Shown: positions 1-42,330, counted from the stretch's first letter. The stretch: 64,000 nt of DNA from Gadus chalcogrammus (GCF_026213295.1 NC_079424.1:13814227-13878226), one strand, 5' to 3'. Notes: generated by a model from the sequence alone, not told the origin. Made by a program: numbers and translations.

Positions 1-780
1 CAATAAATCACAAAATTAAGAACTGGGGAATGAATTATTAATTTAGTATAATAGCATAATAGTCTTTACCTGGCTATCATGGACATTCAATATTTGGCTG
101 AATGTCATGAGGCATTTTACCTAAGTGTGAGGAAATTTAGCAAACATATTGCGCATGCTAGACTACCCAAACGAGCCGCAATTGCATGCTTTCAAAATCA
201 ATCAGTACCATTGAAAACCTATCCTATGACTGTTGTAGGATTGGTTGGCCTTCATCGTCTAAAGAAGGATATCTTAAGCGCTTTAACACAAGGCTGTGTG
301 GGAATCCAAAGCAGCAAGTGCCAGAGCAGGAGTCATAATCATTTGCAGACAATGCACATCTGCCTTTGGCATGAATATGGCTGTCAGTCTCATTAAGACC
401 GTCCTTTGCAGAACACAATCTCCAGCATTATGCTGTGCTGCGTACCAAAGCATCCAGCGACAGCCACCCTTGACAAATGTTCAGTTTGTATCAAGAAACA
501 AAAGCCCTCCAAATCCCCATGGGAACGGGAGTAGCTCTGCCGCTCATCAAGCTATGCTAATTATCTTTTTGCATGATTAATTAGACCAATTAGAATTACT
601 GTAGGATGAGGATGATTCCCGGGTAGGTACAAAACATTAATTAGTCATAAAAACATTTATTAATGTTCAAATTTAATCTCAGGAAACACAATGGGATTAA
701 GAGCAAAAGCCAGTTAATATGTGCCAATCACGCCGAGCTGCAGATTGAATGAGTGTCATGGCTTACATTGTGACACGCAC

Positions 781-782
<2 letters not shown>

Positions 783-872
<90 letters not shown>
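783..872. repeat. (AC)n microsatellite
   Basis: About 90 bp with one ACAT interruption. Smaller AC tracts follow to about 1004. Confidence 0.95.
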
Positions 873-874
<2 letters not shown>

Positions 875-1321
875 TGACTCTCTGTTTCTCTTTTTTTCGC
901 TATTGCAAACATACTCACAAACACATACACGCATGAGTACAAATACACACACACACACGTGTGTGCACCCAAGCACGTAGGCACACACACACACACATAC
1001 AAAATCACAAACAAACATACTCACACAGCCTGCTGCCTGCTTCCTACTGCTGTACTCACTCGCCTTAGTATAAACAGTTACCTCAACCCGTTGAGTTGTT
1101 GATGTTGTTGAAGACTGGTGAACCAGTGAAGGACAAAAACACACAAAAACCGAGTGCCGTTATCGTTCGAAAGGAAATGCTAATGTAAAACAATGAGTGC
1201 CGTGTTTTTCTCTTATTTACTATTTTGTACACATGTTACAAAAGTTAATATTGGGAAAATTGTAAAAGTGAAGTGTAAAAATTATACTGAAAGAGGTATT
1301 CAGAGAATCTTTGAGCTGGGT

Positions 1322-1330
1322 CCACACACA

Positions 1331-1424
<94 letters not shown>
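1322..1424. repeat. (CA)n microsatellite
   Basis: About 100 bp with a single CAAA interruption near its left end. Confidence 0.95.
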
Positions 1425-1427
<3 letters not shown>

Positions 1428-4400
1428 CAAAGAGTCTACTAGTGTACCATGCACAGTTGTTCTTGTGAAGTCTAAATGAATGCTCTGCATGTTTCAGTTT
1501 AACACCAACAATACACGGCGGTTCTTTGTCACTTACACCCCCGCCCCACCACCAGACCCAGGCTAAGAAGAATAGAAAGTTAAGGAGTGTCAGAGTTAAC
1601 ATGAAAAAACAGAAGTATTATTTCACATCATAACCAGAAGCTGTGCAGGATACTGTTTGAATAATGAGCATATGTCCTTGCCTCTGACCACAATAGGTGG
1701 ATTAGAAAGGATTTCCGGGTGTTGTCATTGTTGTATTGTCACCAAAATATTAAAAGAAAAATATGTTGTGCAGTGCAGACATATCTTGATGGTTGCTTTG
1801 CAGTTAAAATATAAAAAAGTGTGCAATGATGGTACTGCTTTGTTTTATAACATCTTATTATAACAAGCTTTTTTGTATCCCAAAGCTAGTTTGATAAATT
1901 GTCTGTGCTGAACAGGTTTTTTATTGACTTCTGAACGCTATTCCACATTTTCCTTCTTCTGTTTTGGCTCAATTAATCTTCGTGCATTAATAATGTGTTT
2001 TGAAAATGATTTCATATGCCTAGAGTACATGACCACTCATTCCTTTTGAGAAAATGAAGCAGCTGTTGCACTACAGATCAAGCCTTGTTTTGAATCAATT
2101 TGACAGACCTAATAGTGGCATGATTGAACATTGCTCGAGGTGTGAGGCTGTGAAATATTATGTTTTACAGGTCTTGATGATGTTAGTTTAATAAATAGTT
2201 TAATTGAAGGCCTGACAAAACTGTGTCATGGCAGGCAATCTCATGTAAATCTGCTTTCTTTTTTTCTGCTTTTGATGTCACTTTCTTGAAAATCTTGTGT
2301 GCAGAAAAATATAGCAGTGCAATAATGTCCAGCACTAATGTAATACCTTTTTATCATAAGCTGTTGCAATGCATGCATAATACACTGTTGCACCTTTAAA
2401 CAGCTCAGACATATGGTTAAGGAAAACTGTGTTCTCTTCAAACTGCAGAAAATTTGCATGATAGGATGTGAGAGTTGGATGGATTTGGGGATTATACGAA
2501 ACATTGCTTCCATTTCTAGTTGATTGTGGTGAGGAGAAGAAACCCGTTTGCACATATTGCAAGGAATATGGAAACACACACAGAATCGCAAAGTGTGCAG
2601 AGGAAAAAAAAAACACTTCAAAGAAATAAACTACTCTGTGTCCTTCAGGCTTTCTTTTTTTTAACATTTTTTTTTTCTAGTCTTAAATGTCTTGTTTTTT
2701 AGGGGGCTTATATCTCTGAGCAGCTCAAATGAAGTCGATCAATGCCGTAAGTAGTCTATACGCTATGCGGTCACATTCTCCAAATGTGTTTTCAGGGGTA
2801 GTTGTGGAGACCATGCCAGGCCAATCATGATGTCTGTTGTTGTCCATTATGATTAGATCAATGGGTCAGTGTATTGCTGCACGGTTGACTGCTACTCACG
2901 ATGACCAGGCAGACAGCAATCATCTATGCGCATATCCTGACATTTTGAATTGATTCTACTAAATATGCATTGCATCTGCGCTGCCAATTAATACTAATAA
3001 ATATAGAGGCCTGATAACAAATGTGAGGGTCAAATTTATATTTGATATAATATAAAAGCTTTGGTCAAAAGGTTTTTTTGTGGAATAACATGATTGTTAA
3101 TCTTTGGATCTCAGTCCAGCATTTGACCTAGACCTAATTACTTGTACAATATAGTAATCATACAGTATAAATATTACAACAAACACCAATAAATTACTGT
3201 ACATTTTCATCATTTAACGTTCAGCACTTTTTAGGACCTTCTTAAAAAATAGTTGTTGTTCTTTACGTCTTAAAAGACACCAGGCTTTATGAGAGATAAC
3301 CTTTATCTCTTCGCTGTCGGTTTGATTGTGGTTGCTGTGGAGGTCTGACTCAGCATTCAACATGAAATACCAGTGGCCAGGTAACGTTGATGAGCCATGA
3401 AGTCGACATCACAGAGTAGGTCTTGTTAATCGGTGGTGTGTTCTCCGCCTGACACTCGCGGGTTCTCTTGAAAGGTCAAACACATGGCAGCAGAATTAGC
3501 TGGGCTTTTCTTCTGTTGGTTTACTGCCATCAGTATCTGCTAGTCTACATTCTCTCAATTCATACTTGGCTATTTTTCTTCACAAATAAAAAGAAAAGCA
3601 GCTTTTAGGTATTCTGTAAATACTCTAGTTGATTCTAAATCATTTAACACGTAAGAGCTCAAGAAAGGTAGAATAGAAATATTTAAGTATTGAAACTTCT
3701 TGGAATGCCGATATTATCTCCATCTCTGTGCTATCTTTGGTTGGACATTTCAAATCAAAAGAAGAGGGACTTCTACGGTTTTCTTATGAGTCATCCATGA
3801 AATCCTCTGCATAAAGGTTACCTGACTCTCAACAACCATAAATGTTCTCAAAGACTGTTACATGTGATTGAGCACTGAAACCACCACAGTGGTGGTGTCA
3901 CGTGCAGCTAGACCTTTCAACATGTGGTTTCTGAGTCGTGTTTTTTTTTAACCTATTATAACTTTGTTATATCCTGTTCTCTGTGAGACTCCGATATAAA
4001 AGTCCTCTTTCGGTATAAGATCACTGAAGTAGTTGATCTTATGGATGTGCTATAGATGCAAACCAAATCTAATGAATACAAATAGAAAATAAAAATAAAT
4101 ACTGGTGTATTTTGTATTTGGTTCCATTACACCATCTACCATCTCACAAAGGTTTATATAAAACATGAAATATCTTCCTGAGTGCAATCTATATTGATTC
4201 ATTTAGATGAGCATTGAATATTTTAATGAATGTAATCCTTACCAAATTAATGCCAAAGTTTTGTTCGACTAAACGCACATTTCATAACCACAAGAGAATC
4301 GCATTCACATACTGAAAACCCATATATGTAGGCCTCAGTACTGTGTGTAGATGCTATAGGTCATGAAAACATTTATTTTAGAATGAATTCATGTGTTTAT

Positions 4401-5641
4401 TCATACATTTCGATCAAACTAAACAACTGCATCTTTTCTGACATATTCCTACTGATAACATATTCAATGTATTTTGTACTAGCGTGAGAAACCCACGGGC
4501 TGACCTTAAATGGAACGGATGAAATCCTGCACAGGGCCCTCGAACAAGCAAAAAAGACTTGTGGGTTAGGCGGTAGGAACGACCGACGCTGCAGTGGTAG
4601 AGGTAAGCAGCCAGAGTGTAAGCCAAAGCTTTTAAATACAGTTTAGAGACTAATGATTATGGCTCTGAATAGACATCTTCAAGGTCAATGGATTTTAAAA
4701 TGTGGAATCAAAATAAGGCAAATATAAAGTGTAGCAAGGTCCAGACCGTAGCTTAAAGCATGAAACCCCATAAACCCAAAACTTCCTTGAGTTCAAGTCT
4801 GCTCTGCAGATACATTTCTGTGGTTCGGAAAAAAAGCTGATAAGTAGGAATTTGTGATGCATACATTGTGTTTCTTTATGTACCTCTAGTTATTGCCGGT
4901 GCACAGCTCATGGATAATTCACTGGCAAACTTAGGAAATATGAACTTTAACACAATCTCTAAAGGGGTGATGACGTCGAACGCGTTCTCTAACAGAATCA
5001 AACAAATTTACCTTACTAATATTATAAATCAATGTTCCTTTGTTTTCAGGTCATGCAACCTTGATGTTGCAGATGAGGAGATGTGTGACTTTGTTTGTGA
5101 TGACTCACTGAATGACCTCGTTTAGAAATCTGCATATTTGAAGTTTGAGAAACAAGCCGCACATGCAGTTGGCTCTTGGGTGTTCTCTTTTGTGTGTGCT
5201 CTCTCTCGCTACTCGTTCACCTCAAATGTTATTGTCAGTAAACATGAGTTTCTTGCTGCACAGTGGTAGTGGTGGGGGGGAGTGCAATAATATAATGTTT
5301 TATTCATCTCTGCCACTTCCATTTATACCTACAGTTGGCTGGAGTTGTGTACAATCAAGAGCCTACTGTCCACAAGTCTAAAGGGGAGAAACCGAGAGGC
5401 TGTAGTACACCACTCTGCAGTCTTTGCTCTCTGATTTCATTCCATGTTTAGCACAGTTCTTCCATGATGAACATGATGATGATGAAAATTAAGGTGATGA
5501 TTAATTTGAAAACCAATTGAAAATCACTGAATTAAAGAAAAGATAGGACATTTTTAGAAACCAGTCAGAGTAAGCTAGATGCAGGTAGCCAGGTTGATAG
5601 GTAAACAGCTAGGCTAATGTTATGCAAGTAATTTCTTACAG

Positions 5642-5643
<2 letters not shown>

Positions 5644-5730
<87 letters not shown>
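5644..5730. repeat. (AG)n microsatellite
   Basis: Uninterrupted, about 87 bp. Confidence 0.95.
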
Positions 5731-5731
<1 letters not shown>

Positions 5732-8312
5732 TTCTGCATATAACTAGGGTATGAACAACACAAGAGGATGACCAAATAAGGATAATATTACGGGAGAACA
5801 ACATGTTGTATAGGATGGAGCTATGTGTCATTAGTGTCATTGGCGTTGTAACCACCCTTCACAGTTTCATTTACTGGGAAAACAGAACCCTAAGCAGATC
5901 ACTGGGGAGGTGGAGGAGAGGTGCGATGCGGTCAATGTGAAACTGCTTTCATAGTGGAAGCAACCATCTCTCCTTTATGCCATGACTCCTCTTAACCTTT
6001 CAGTTAGGGTCAATTGTCATGCATCGCATGTATGGACAAAAAGCCTGAGAAATGCAACGCTAGAATTCAAACCAAGGGTTTTTTAGAGAAATGATTTGTC
6101 AAGGTGGGGGAGCCCCCCCCCCCCCCCACCAGAGCTAACCTCTTAGACCAAAGTAATGTAAAGTCTGTGAAAACTCAGCGTGGGAGACAATAACCAGTTT
6201 CCTCAAGTTTCCATCAGCACAGACCAGCAAATGCACGGCTGGCAGAATGCCAGTCAGATAGCACGCACAGTTATGGAGTCGGTCACAGTAGAGCACCACG
6301 CAATGTCTAGTGCGTGTTAAACCAAGCAGACAGCACTTATGAATCACAACTTAATCCCTACAATCATCATCGATAGGGAAGGCTTAAACAACGATTGAAA
6401 CTCAAACAATACCAAAAAAAACCATCTTGGTTTGCATTTGTCTGTCTGTTTCTTCCTTTCCCTCACTCTTCCTTCGTGCTTTGAGGAAGAGCACACGAGC
6501 TGTATGAAAGAGCAGTGGAATTGTCCAACCGAAGCTGCTTACATAAAAAAAAGACTCACTTAAGTAATAATGAGGGGTGAGAAATGCGGTGCGTTTAAGT
6601 GAAAACACTGTTCAATTATGTATGATTAGAAGCCCCTTAAAAGCTTTGTGGGGAGGGAATTAGAAGAAGAAAAGCAGACACAAACAGAACATGAAGTCCA
6701 GTCCAGAAGGGCTGGCTAGATAGCAGACATGAAATTGTAAATGAACCCGAAGCGCACACAGGTGACTGCGGAGCACTGAGCGAAATCCCTTCTGTCTGCT
6801 TGGACAATCTTTTGACCTTTCCTGGATCTAGTCATGTCACCTTTTAGGGGGGGGGGGGGGGGGGGGACATAGCAACCCCCTCGGTATTTCTGTTTTCATT
6901 CATAGTCGAATAGTTAATTTTCTTAACCCATCCTAGAGCAGACATTTATGACAGTGAATGCAAGAGGGAATTATTCCAATCAACAGATGTGTAAATGACA
7001 TAGCTGATGCAATGCCTTGTTGGTATAACCTTGGGCTGAATACCTTAGCAGGTACCGCCATGTAAACAGGGTAAACATGGAGGAACTACAGATTCAGTAA
7101 CTTTGGACTCTTTATTGGACTTTCTGTTTCCGGCAAGGCCTCGACCACCACTCGTTCAATTCACTCTTGCCGATTTTTCTTTCGGTCTTCCCTGTCACCG
7201 GCATCATGCATGTTTTCACCTCTGAAGTGATTGTACCTGATTCATATGACAGCCCTTTAACCCTGCGTGTGCCTGTCCATCAACATCAGGCAAAAAAACA
7301 CCCAGGGGCATGTAGGAGGCAGGACCAAATCTGGCTCTCTGTCACTCAGCGGACCCAACATCAAAATAGAATGCGCTCCAATAAACCCCATTTCTTCTGC
7401 TCTGTTTGGAATTCTGATCCAATCACACAAAGTGGAAATTATCTCGGGTTTTTAAACATGCATTACTGTGTATGCCACACTTGACGTCCATACCACTTAT
7501 ACTACTCTAGAATCACTGTTGTCTATACAAGACTGTTCTTAATTACATTTAATACACTCTGATTTGAATTTTGTAATATAAGGGTTAAAAATACATTTCA
7601 TTAAAATACAATAACCAAACAGTCTTCATCCCCTACAGCTAATCTAGATCTGAAAATATGAATCATGAGATTATACATAGTGTGCACAGTGTGATATGAT
7701 GTGAGGGGACGTGCACGGATCAAAATATTGCAACAAAGAAAGAGGCACCAGCAAAAATGTTAACAAAAACGACGCTTCTACAATATGGCCCACGCGACAA
7801 CATTTACAAAGATCCACAAGGGAAGAGCTCCACTCATTGGTCATCAGTAGTAGCACATCACTTATATATTCATGGACTGAACTACATTTGTGGATTCAAT
7901 TATATTAGAGGAGGGATTGTCATAATTAATAAAGAAAACGACCCTACTTGGTTAGCACCAGGATAAAATGCGCTGTTCCAGTTATCTTGTTTTTGAAATT
8001 TGGAATGAATTTATTTGAAATAAAATCATTGGATATTAATCATGAGTATTTAGGTCATGTAGTAATTTTAACTAAATATATACGACGAATATATGCGTCG
8101 TAGCCTATAATATATGAATGACGTTTCATGATAATTCCTTGGTTGACAAGTGTACCTGATAACTAAACATCCTTGTTGAAAGCAGTTTATGCTATATACG
8201 AGTAATGCGATGTTCTTAACGTTGCCAAATATTCGATTGTTTATTTGTTAATTTTTTGTTAAAAGCACAAAACATCTTTCTGTTTCTGTTCCTGAGATTG
8301 GTTTTCGGGTAC

Positions 8313-8357
8313 ATGGAGGAGGACATGCTTCAAAATAAAAGTTCATTCAAAGCATAG
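8313..8357 (+). other. Possible upstream ORF in st7l leader
   Basis: ATG, 14 codons in all, then TAG, lying 38 bases before the st7l ATG. It counts only if transcription starts upstream of 8313, which the sequence does not show. Confidence 0.25.
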
Positions 8358-8365
8358 TCACGTGA
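8358..8365. promoter_or_regulatory. E-box palindrome TCACGTGA upstream of st7l ATG
   Basis: Perfect palindrome thirty bases before the start codon. It matches the USF/TFEB (CLEAR-like) E-box core. Position suits a core-promoter or 5' UTR site. Function is inferred only. Confidence 0.35.
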
Positions 8366-8394
8366 TTCCTCTGTTTACAGACATCCGGAAAAAC

Positions 8395-27722
<19,328 letters not shown>

Positions 27723-29400
27723 CCCCCAAAATGCTGTTAAGAGCACACACACAGACAAACACACACGCAGACATAAACCCATACACAGAGACATAGACAC
27801 ACACACATAGATGAGCGACCATCAGCACTCCGAGGCTTGAAAAAAAATGTTTGCTCTCCTGTCTTCAGCAGTGCTGTCCACTTGTCGCGTTGTTACTGAT
27901 TACGTTGGCAGAGGTTGTGTCAACACAGCCCCGAGGACTGTTAACATGGGGAGCATTTAGTCCTCCCCAACAGTTGAACAACTTTAAATAAGGATCATTT
28001 TCAGGAAAAGAAAAGGGATTTCAGATTGTACGATTTTCTTTTTTTTCTGTTTTCTTTTCGTTTTTGTTTTCGTTCATAGGTTTGGGCTAACAATGTAGGA
28101 GATGTTCATCAAAACATGAACTAGTATTAAGAAACATCTATCAACTCCAAACTGTTTGCAAATATTTCCGATTCTTCATTTGACGCTTTGTTAACATTCA
28201 AAACCATCATCGTGTTTCACAACGTCTGACTTTTATGCTTGTTTTCTTTTCCATTACGTTCCTTTTTTTTTAATTTTATTTCTTTTAAGATGCTCTCGTG
28301 TCACAGTTTACAGTTTGTTTCGTGAGATGACTCATCTTTAAAAAGCTAACTTCTGGTGTTAAACTGACACTTCAAAGTGTTTTAACTCCATTTCTGGTTC
28401 AGACGCACAGACTTGGTTGTCTTTTAACATATTGGAGACAATGAAATAAGGGCCTTTAACACACTAACGGATACCACGCTGGATATCCCGTCACGGAAAG
28501 ACCCAGAATACGGCAGTCACATCTGCGGCTCTATGCCGCCATACTCTCCTCCTCAGCAGCTAGGACGTCAATCGGACAGAACCGATAGGTTACCAATATT
28601 GGTTCTAATGGGATTGACTGCCGCAGGGCTCATTGTGAATGCCGTGTCTGCCCTAAATCTCCACAACTGGGATTGACTGGAACGTTTGTTAGACTTCCTA
28701 ATAACAGAGCTGTGATTTACTGCCTTTGAGTGCCTGCAATATATACAACACCTCGGTGGTTCCAACAGTTGTTGCTAAGGCATGACACTGCAGTATTATA
28801 CGAACCAGGGGTGGGGGGTTCGAGGCGGGAGGGGGGGGGGGGATAACCAGACAACGTCGCCGGTGCTGAAGCATCACAATATAAGACACACAAAATAACA
28901 GCAGTAGTGCTTCTAGAAGTGCAACACAAAGTGCGCAAAAGGCGCGTCATGTAGGAGCAATAACTGCAAGGGCATTTCTAGTGTGTTTTAATGTTCTTCC
29001 ACTGATGACAGTACTAAACATTGATTGCATTAGTAATACAATGTATTGGCTGTGTTTCTTTTTGTTTATTTGGTGGTCTCTTTTCAGTGGAGCTGCACCA
29101 CCCATCGGACAGCAATGGACTCATGCATTATTTATTATGTATATTTATTTTATACTCAAAGGTGCAAAGAAGGGTTGTTTTTTTGACTGTCCAAATCGAA
29201 GCCCTAAATCCTCAAGAGGGTTTTTTTTTTGCTCCATTCTCTGGCCAACAATATGTGAATGTGTAATGTTTATTCTTGTGTTTCTGTGGAAGAAGTAGCA
29301 CAGCATGCTGAGGACAGGGGAACGATGGAGAACAATGATCTATTATAGCTACCATGTGATGAAAAACGCACAATAAATTGGTCCTTGAATGTAATGGAAG
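27723..29400 (+). other. st7l: st7l 3' UTR (predicted)
   Basis: Runs from the stop to the first canonical AATAAA on this strand. It is T-rich, with an AU-rich patch near 29129-29153. No coding potential was recognised. Confidence 0.6.
29372..29377 (+). terminator. st7l: Probable st7l poly(A) signal AATAAA
   Basis: First AATAAA after the stop. It is followed from about 29400 to 29460 by a GT/T-rich stretch typical of a downstream cleavage element. Later AATAAA copies at 30228 and 30792 are alternatives. Confidence 0.55.
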
Positions 29401-32400
29401 TGATTGTTGTTTTTGTGGAGGTGTGAAGTGATTTGGTTTGGGTTTTGTTTGTTAAGTATGTCAAAGTGTGCGCTTTCCCTTTCTTTAAAGAGGTTATTCT
29501 AAAGCTTATATTGTAGTGTTCTGAAACTGCGAAGGCTAGAGTTTCCCTCAAACAGTCAGTATGCTGTTAAAGTGCCCTGCAGTGAGGCTAATGGAGATCT
29601 ACGATAGCTGCTAGTCTAGGTGGGCGGCATGACAAATAGCTTGGAAACACCACCGCTGAAATGATGTTCTTTTACCGTAAGCCCAGAGATGACAGGAGAT
29701 ATGTGTGACGATTGTCTCCCAGGATCTCTGTTGGTTATGGCTTTTTAGAAAATTAGCCTCTACAAGTGATGCTTTCGGTCTCATCATTGCCTTGCCCCCT
29801 TCCCTACTTGGTCTTCCTGCAATCACCGGACCTGAGCACTAGCCTACGACAGATTTCACTCCTATTATAGTGACGCATTCATTTGTTTACTGTCTTAACA
29901 ATGGAGTTGTATGCTCTTGATTGAACATGCACTAGTGTGTGTATATTGTACATTGCAAATGAACAACCTTTTAAGCCAAAACCACTCTCAAAGGTTGTTG
30001 ATGTGTTATTTTACAGGCAGCAGTTTGTAAATGCGTTTCCTTTTCTCTTCGCAGATACATACTTGGTTCTCTCGCAGCATATTAACAAAATAAATCGGGA
30101 AATTATATATATGAGATCATTTGGCCAGGAAACGCATGCACATGCTACGCTCAAGACCAATTCCACATCATCCTTAAAGTCTTGATAGGCTTGGCGTTTA
30201 GGGCCGATATAACTGACTTTAGGGCCAAATAAAGCAGTAAAACTACAATGTTTGCCAGAGATTTTCAATTTTTTGTCCAGTACTTGGAATAAACTGAGAT
30301 AATTAAAATGTGCTAAAAATACACATATCCAATTTCTCATCATGCTATGTGCAATAGATAATAATCACACATTAAGGTTTGTGCGGCGGTGGCCCCGCAT
30401 CAGACCAGCTGGACGGAAGAGAAAAATGTGGGAAATGGTGTAGGGTGTTTTGGACCTTTTTCAACACGACACTTGTATCCACAGGCATCTTCTCCATCCC
30501 TCTTCTCATGCACTTGCATGTTAAACATCCCTTTGGTCCGCGGTGTCTGTTCTGCTCCCCGCGGACCTATTTTAGCTCAGAAATGTTGTCACATTGAGAT
30601 GCCTGTTTGATATCACTATGATGGAATAGAATGCCAACCATGCCACTCCTGTTATTTTTACACACTTCCACTGGATCAAACATCGCTGCGGACAAAGCGC
30701 ATGCCTCCGGGAGAGAGCAGCTAGGCGTAACTAATCCACATGAAGTAGCTGGGGTTAGCTAATCATTTTATGTAAAACATGCCCTGCGTGAAATAAATGA
30801 GATGAATACAGCGACTGTAGTGGTATACAGAAAATAACACCATCATTTAACTTTGGAAGGATTTCTTGGTGTAGTCAGGTTTTTTTTTCTAAAAATCCGC
30901 TGCTGAATTAAAAAATAGTGTAGGATTATCTCACGCTGGACCAAAATGGGCTTGCATAACCTTGCATGTCTTCCACTCACCGAAAAAGAAAAAAAAGAAC
31001 ATACCCTATTATGTCTATGTGGCCATGTATTATATATTATGTCTGTCTGGGGCAGATAAACATGGCTTAGCTTGGAGCCTCTAATGTAGGTCTCTGTTGG
31101 TGGTGTCAGTAACACCCTGGGTATTAACCACTCTGAGACCCTCCATTTTTTACACTGCTCTATCAAACCACAACAGACCTTAACTTGGCTCTCACGATTT
31201 GAGCCCAAGCAGTCTGATTATACAAATGCAAACCTATATGTAAACCTTGCCTGATCAGGAATTCTTATTTTGTTTCACTTCCTAATTCTGTTCCTGAATG
31301 GAAGAACATTTTGAATTCTGGGATATTTGAGTTCAAAAACAATGCCCCATATGTTGACTTATACTAAATTACACACTATCACATTTTGTACGTTAATTTA
31401 TGTCGTTTTGTTTCACCTTTCCTTTCGTTACATATGGAAAGCCCTTGGAGAATATTGACTTGCATTTAACCACATGTATCTGTCTGCCTGAATGAGGCTC
31501 AGTTAAAACAATTGTGTTGTCTATTCCTCAAATGTGCTGGGTCTTGGCTTGGTCACAGGAAGTACTTTGACCTTCAGGGGCTAGCCATGGCTGCAGGTGG
31601 TCTGCATTACATAAAGAACACTCTCTTGCAGAATATTGCAGATGTATTAATCTTATCATGACATGAGGACACCGGGACATCCCATAGCAGCTTTAGTATG
31701 ATCAATGTATGACGTTAAATAAAAGACATTAAGAAGCATACATTTGGGAGAATGTACATCAACAACAGGGACTGATACTGGACATTGGAACTGCACATAT
31801 TGTTATTATAAACAAAAGTTCATTAAGTCATGTTATATTTGGGTCACAATATAGAAATGTTTGTTTCAACAAGGTATGTGGCTGTATTTTAGCTACAGAC
31901 ACCATATGTCTGTGGTCTCGGTGTGTAAGTTTAGTCACAGTTTGCTTACTCCTGAATCAAGCATTTTGCTAGTAGTAGGTCCCAAATAGTGTATCTTCTC
32001 TCCAAACTTTAAAAGTGATCAAATTAACTCAGTAAAGCATAATAAGCTACATCACAATAGTATAACACTGAAAAAAGTACCTCACCAAAAATGCTCACCT
32101 CAGACGAGGTTAGGATACAGCAATGTAAATAATGTTCAATCTTTAGAAAGGACAATATAGTTACAGAAGAACACGTAAGGAGCACGCATTAATCGACCGG
32201 GTCCTTCTCAGGTTTGTGTTCAATGAAACAAAGCATTTATGTTCTTAAAGGTCTTTTCTTCAGAAAGTAATTCTCAATGTTTAAATATCAGAGGCATTGA
32301 ATGAAGTGAAGAGGGTGGATCATTTAGGAAGAAACTCGCAGTCATCGATTTTATATTGGCAACCATCCACAGGTGGATAGTTTAACTGAAGGATTGGTCC

Positions 32401-32419
32401 ATCTCGGCCAACCTCGGGT
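29400..32419. other. Region between convergent st7l and wnt2b; includes probable wnt2b 3' UTR
   Basis: No gene recognised. The right part must contain wnt2b 3' UTR read leftward, but I saw no clear TTTATT (minus-strand AATAAA) within about 2 kb, so its end is unplaced. Confidence 0.5.
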
Positions 32420-41083
<8,664 letters not shown>

Positions 41084-41396
41084 TTTTCTCCCCCTATTTA
41101 TTGGCAACGGCGTGTGTCAGCCATGATGCGTGTCTGGTGTTTCTCTGCTGTCCATTGAAGATAAAAGATAAAAACAAAAGGAAGTTTGGTCTTAAGTTTG
41201 AGCGTAGGGTATTCTCCATTTAACGTTTATCCACAAACTTAAGCTAGGCGTCCGACGACTTTTTCCATGTCTTCGATGTTCAGTTGAATAAGTTAATATT
41301 ATTTAGAAAAAATAAAACAATAACACATCAGTCGTTGAAATAAACGCCAAAATAAAGGTGGGTAAACCAAAATATTAGCTGTCAGGTAACTGTGGC

Positions 41397-41560
41397 CGGT
41401 TGCGAGGCGCGTCGGTATCCAGAGATGCGGTGCACAGCCGCGCACCTTTCCACTTCGAGAATGAAGATGCGCCGGACGCGTGCGGCGCTGGAGCGCGTGA
41501 GCTGTCCGTGCCCCCCGTGTCAGGCAATTACAAATAGTGCCACGCTGACTTATAGACGCT
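41397..41560 (-). promoter_or_regulatory. wnt2b: Probable wnt2b promoter / first-exon CpG cluster
   Basis: A dense CpG patch (about 41397-41525) stands out from AT-rich surroundings, 300-450 bp upstream of the wnt2b ATG. A TATAAG-like element on the minus strand (41549-41554) sits about 25-30 bases before it, suggesting a start near 41520. Inferred from composition and position. Confidence 0.4.
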
Positions 41561-41751
41561 GCTTGTGTATATATTTAGACAGATAGAAAGTAGGTCTTGT
41601 TATGTTATGAGGGCATAGCGCTAGAAATAAGCTATCTGTCTTGACTTCTGTGGAACATCCACTTGTCCGCTGTCCTTGTCGCTTTAGCATGGAGTTCATT
41701 GGAGACAGAAAGTTAAGGCGCGCGCACGAACACGCACACACGACATGCACG

Positions 41752-41753
<2 letters not shown>

Positions 41754-41827
<74 letters not shown>
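41754..41827. repeat. (CA)n upstream of wnt2b promoter
   Basis: About 74 bp. Confidence 0.95.
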
Positions 41828-41832
<5 letters not shown>

Positions 41833-42214
41833 ATCGATTTATTTTACCATGCTACATTTAGCATATCAATTGACAATTTGATAATTCTATAACCATTTGC
41901 TATAACCCAGATGTCTAGCAGTATAACTTCATGTATAACTGAGGGAAATGCAACACAGTTTAATTGTCTTTGTAACCAATTGACTAAATTAAGCTAATGA
42001 ACACAAATGTCAGACTTTCGTATGATAAACTCCCTTATTGGTTTAAGGCTTCATGGAAGTGTGGCCCTGAGGTCTCTGTTTGAGTCAGATTAAAAGTATT
42101 TAAGATGAGTCAAGAGTAAAGCCATGCTATGGAGACTTTGTAGTAAATCAAATAATCCAAAATATTCCTGTTAACAAATGATGACACTGTGATGATGTTT
42201 TAATGATAGTGAGG

Positions 42215-42330
42215 ATGGACTCGGGACTTTGGGTGTTCCAACTCTTATCTGAAAAATTCTGGTTTCGATCCCTAATGTCCACAGTGTAGACCTGTGTAAC
42301 GTCAGACACTTTATGTTTGGTCTGGTGTTA
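42215..42330 (+). mobile_element. Degraded SINE-like fragment
   Basis: Contains GGTTTCGATCCC (B-box-like) in a layout like the element at 38943, with more substitutions. Confidence 0.3.

Larger units (their letters stand above)
1..8300. other. Left intergenic region, no recognisable gene
   Basis: Read on both strands. ORFs here are short and show no family resemblance. In mammals CAPZA1 lies head-to-head with ST7L, but no CAPZA1 first exon was seen in the minus strand just left of st7l. Content: AC and GA microsatellites, homopolymer C (6113-6127) and G (6847-6866) tracts, and a homeodomain-core-rich stretch at 550-700. Confidence 0.6.

Noticed and set aside
7000..8390. capza1 head-to-head with st7l, as in mammals
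   Set aside because: Searched the minus strand for the MADFDDRVSDEEK-type first exon and found none; the neighbour may have moved or lie outside the window.
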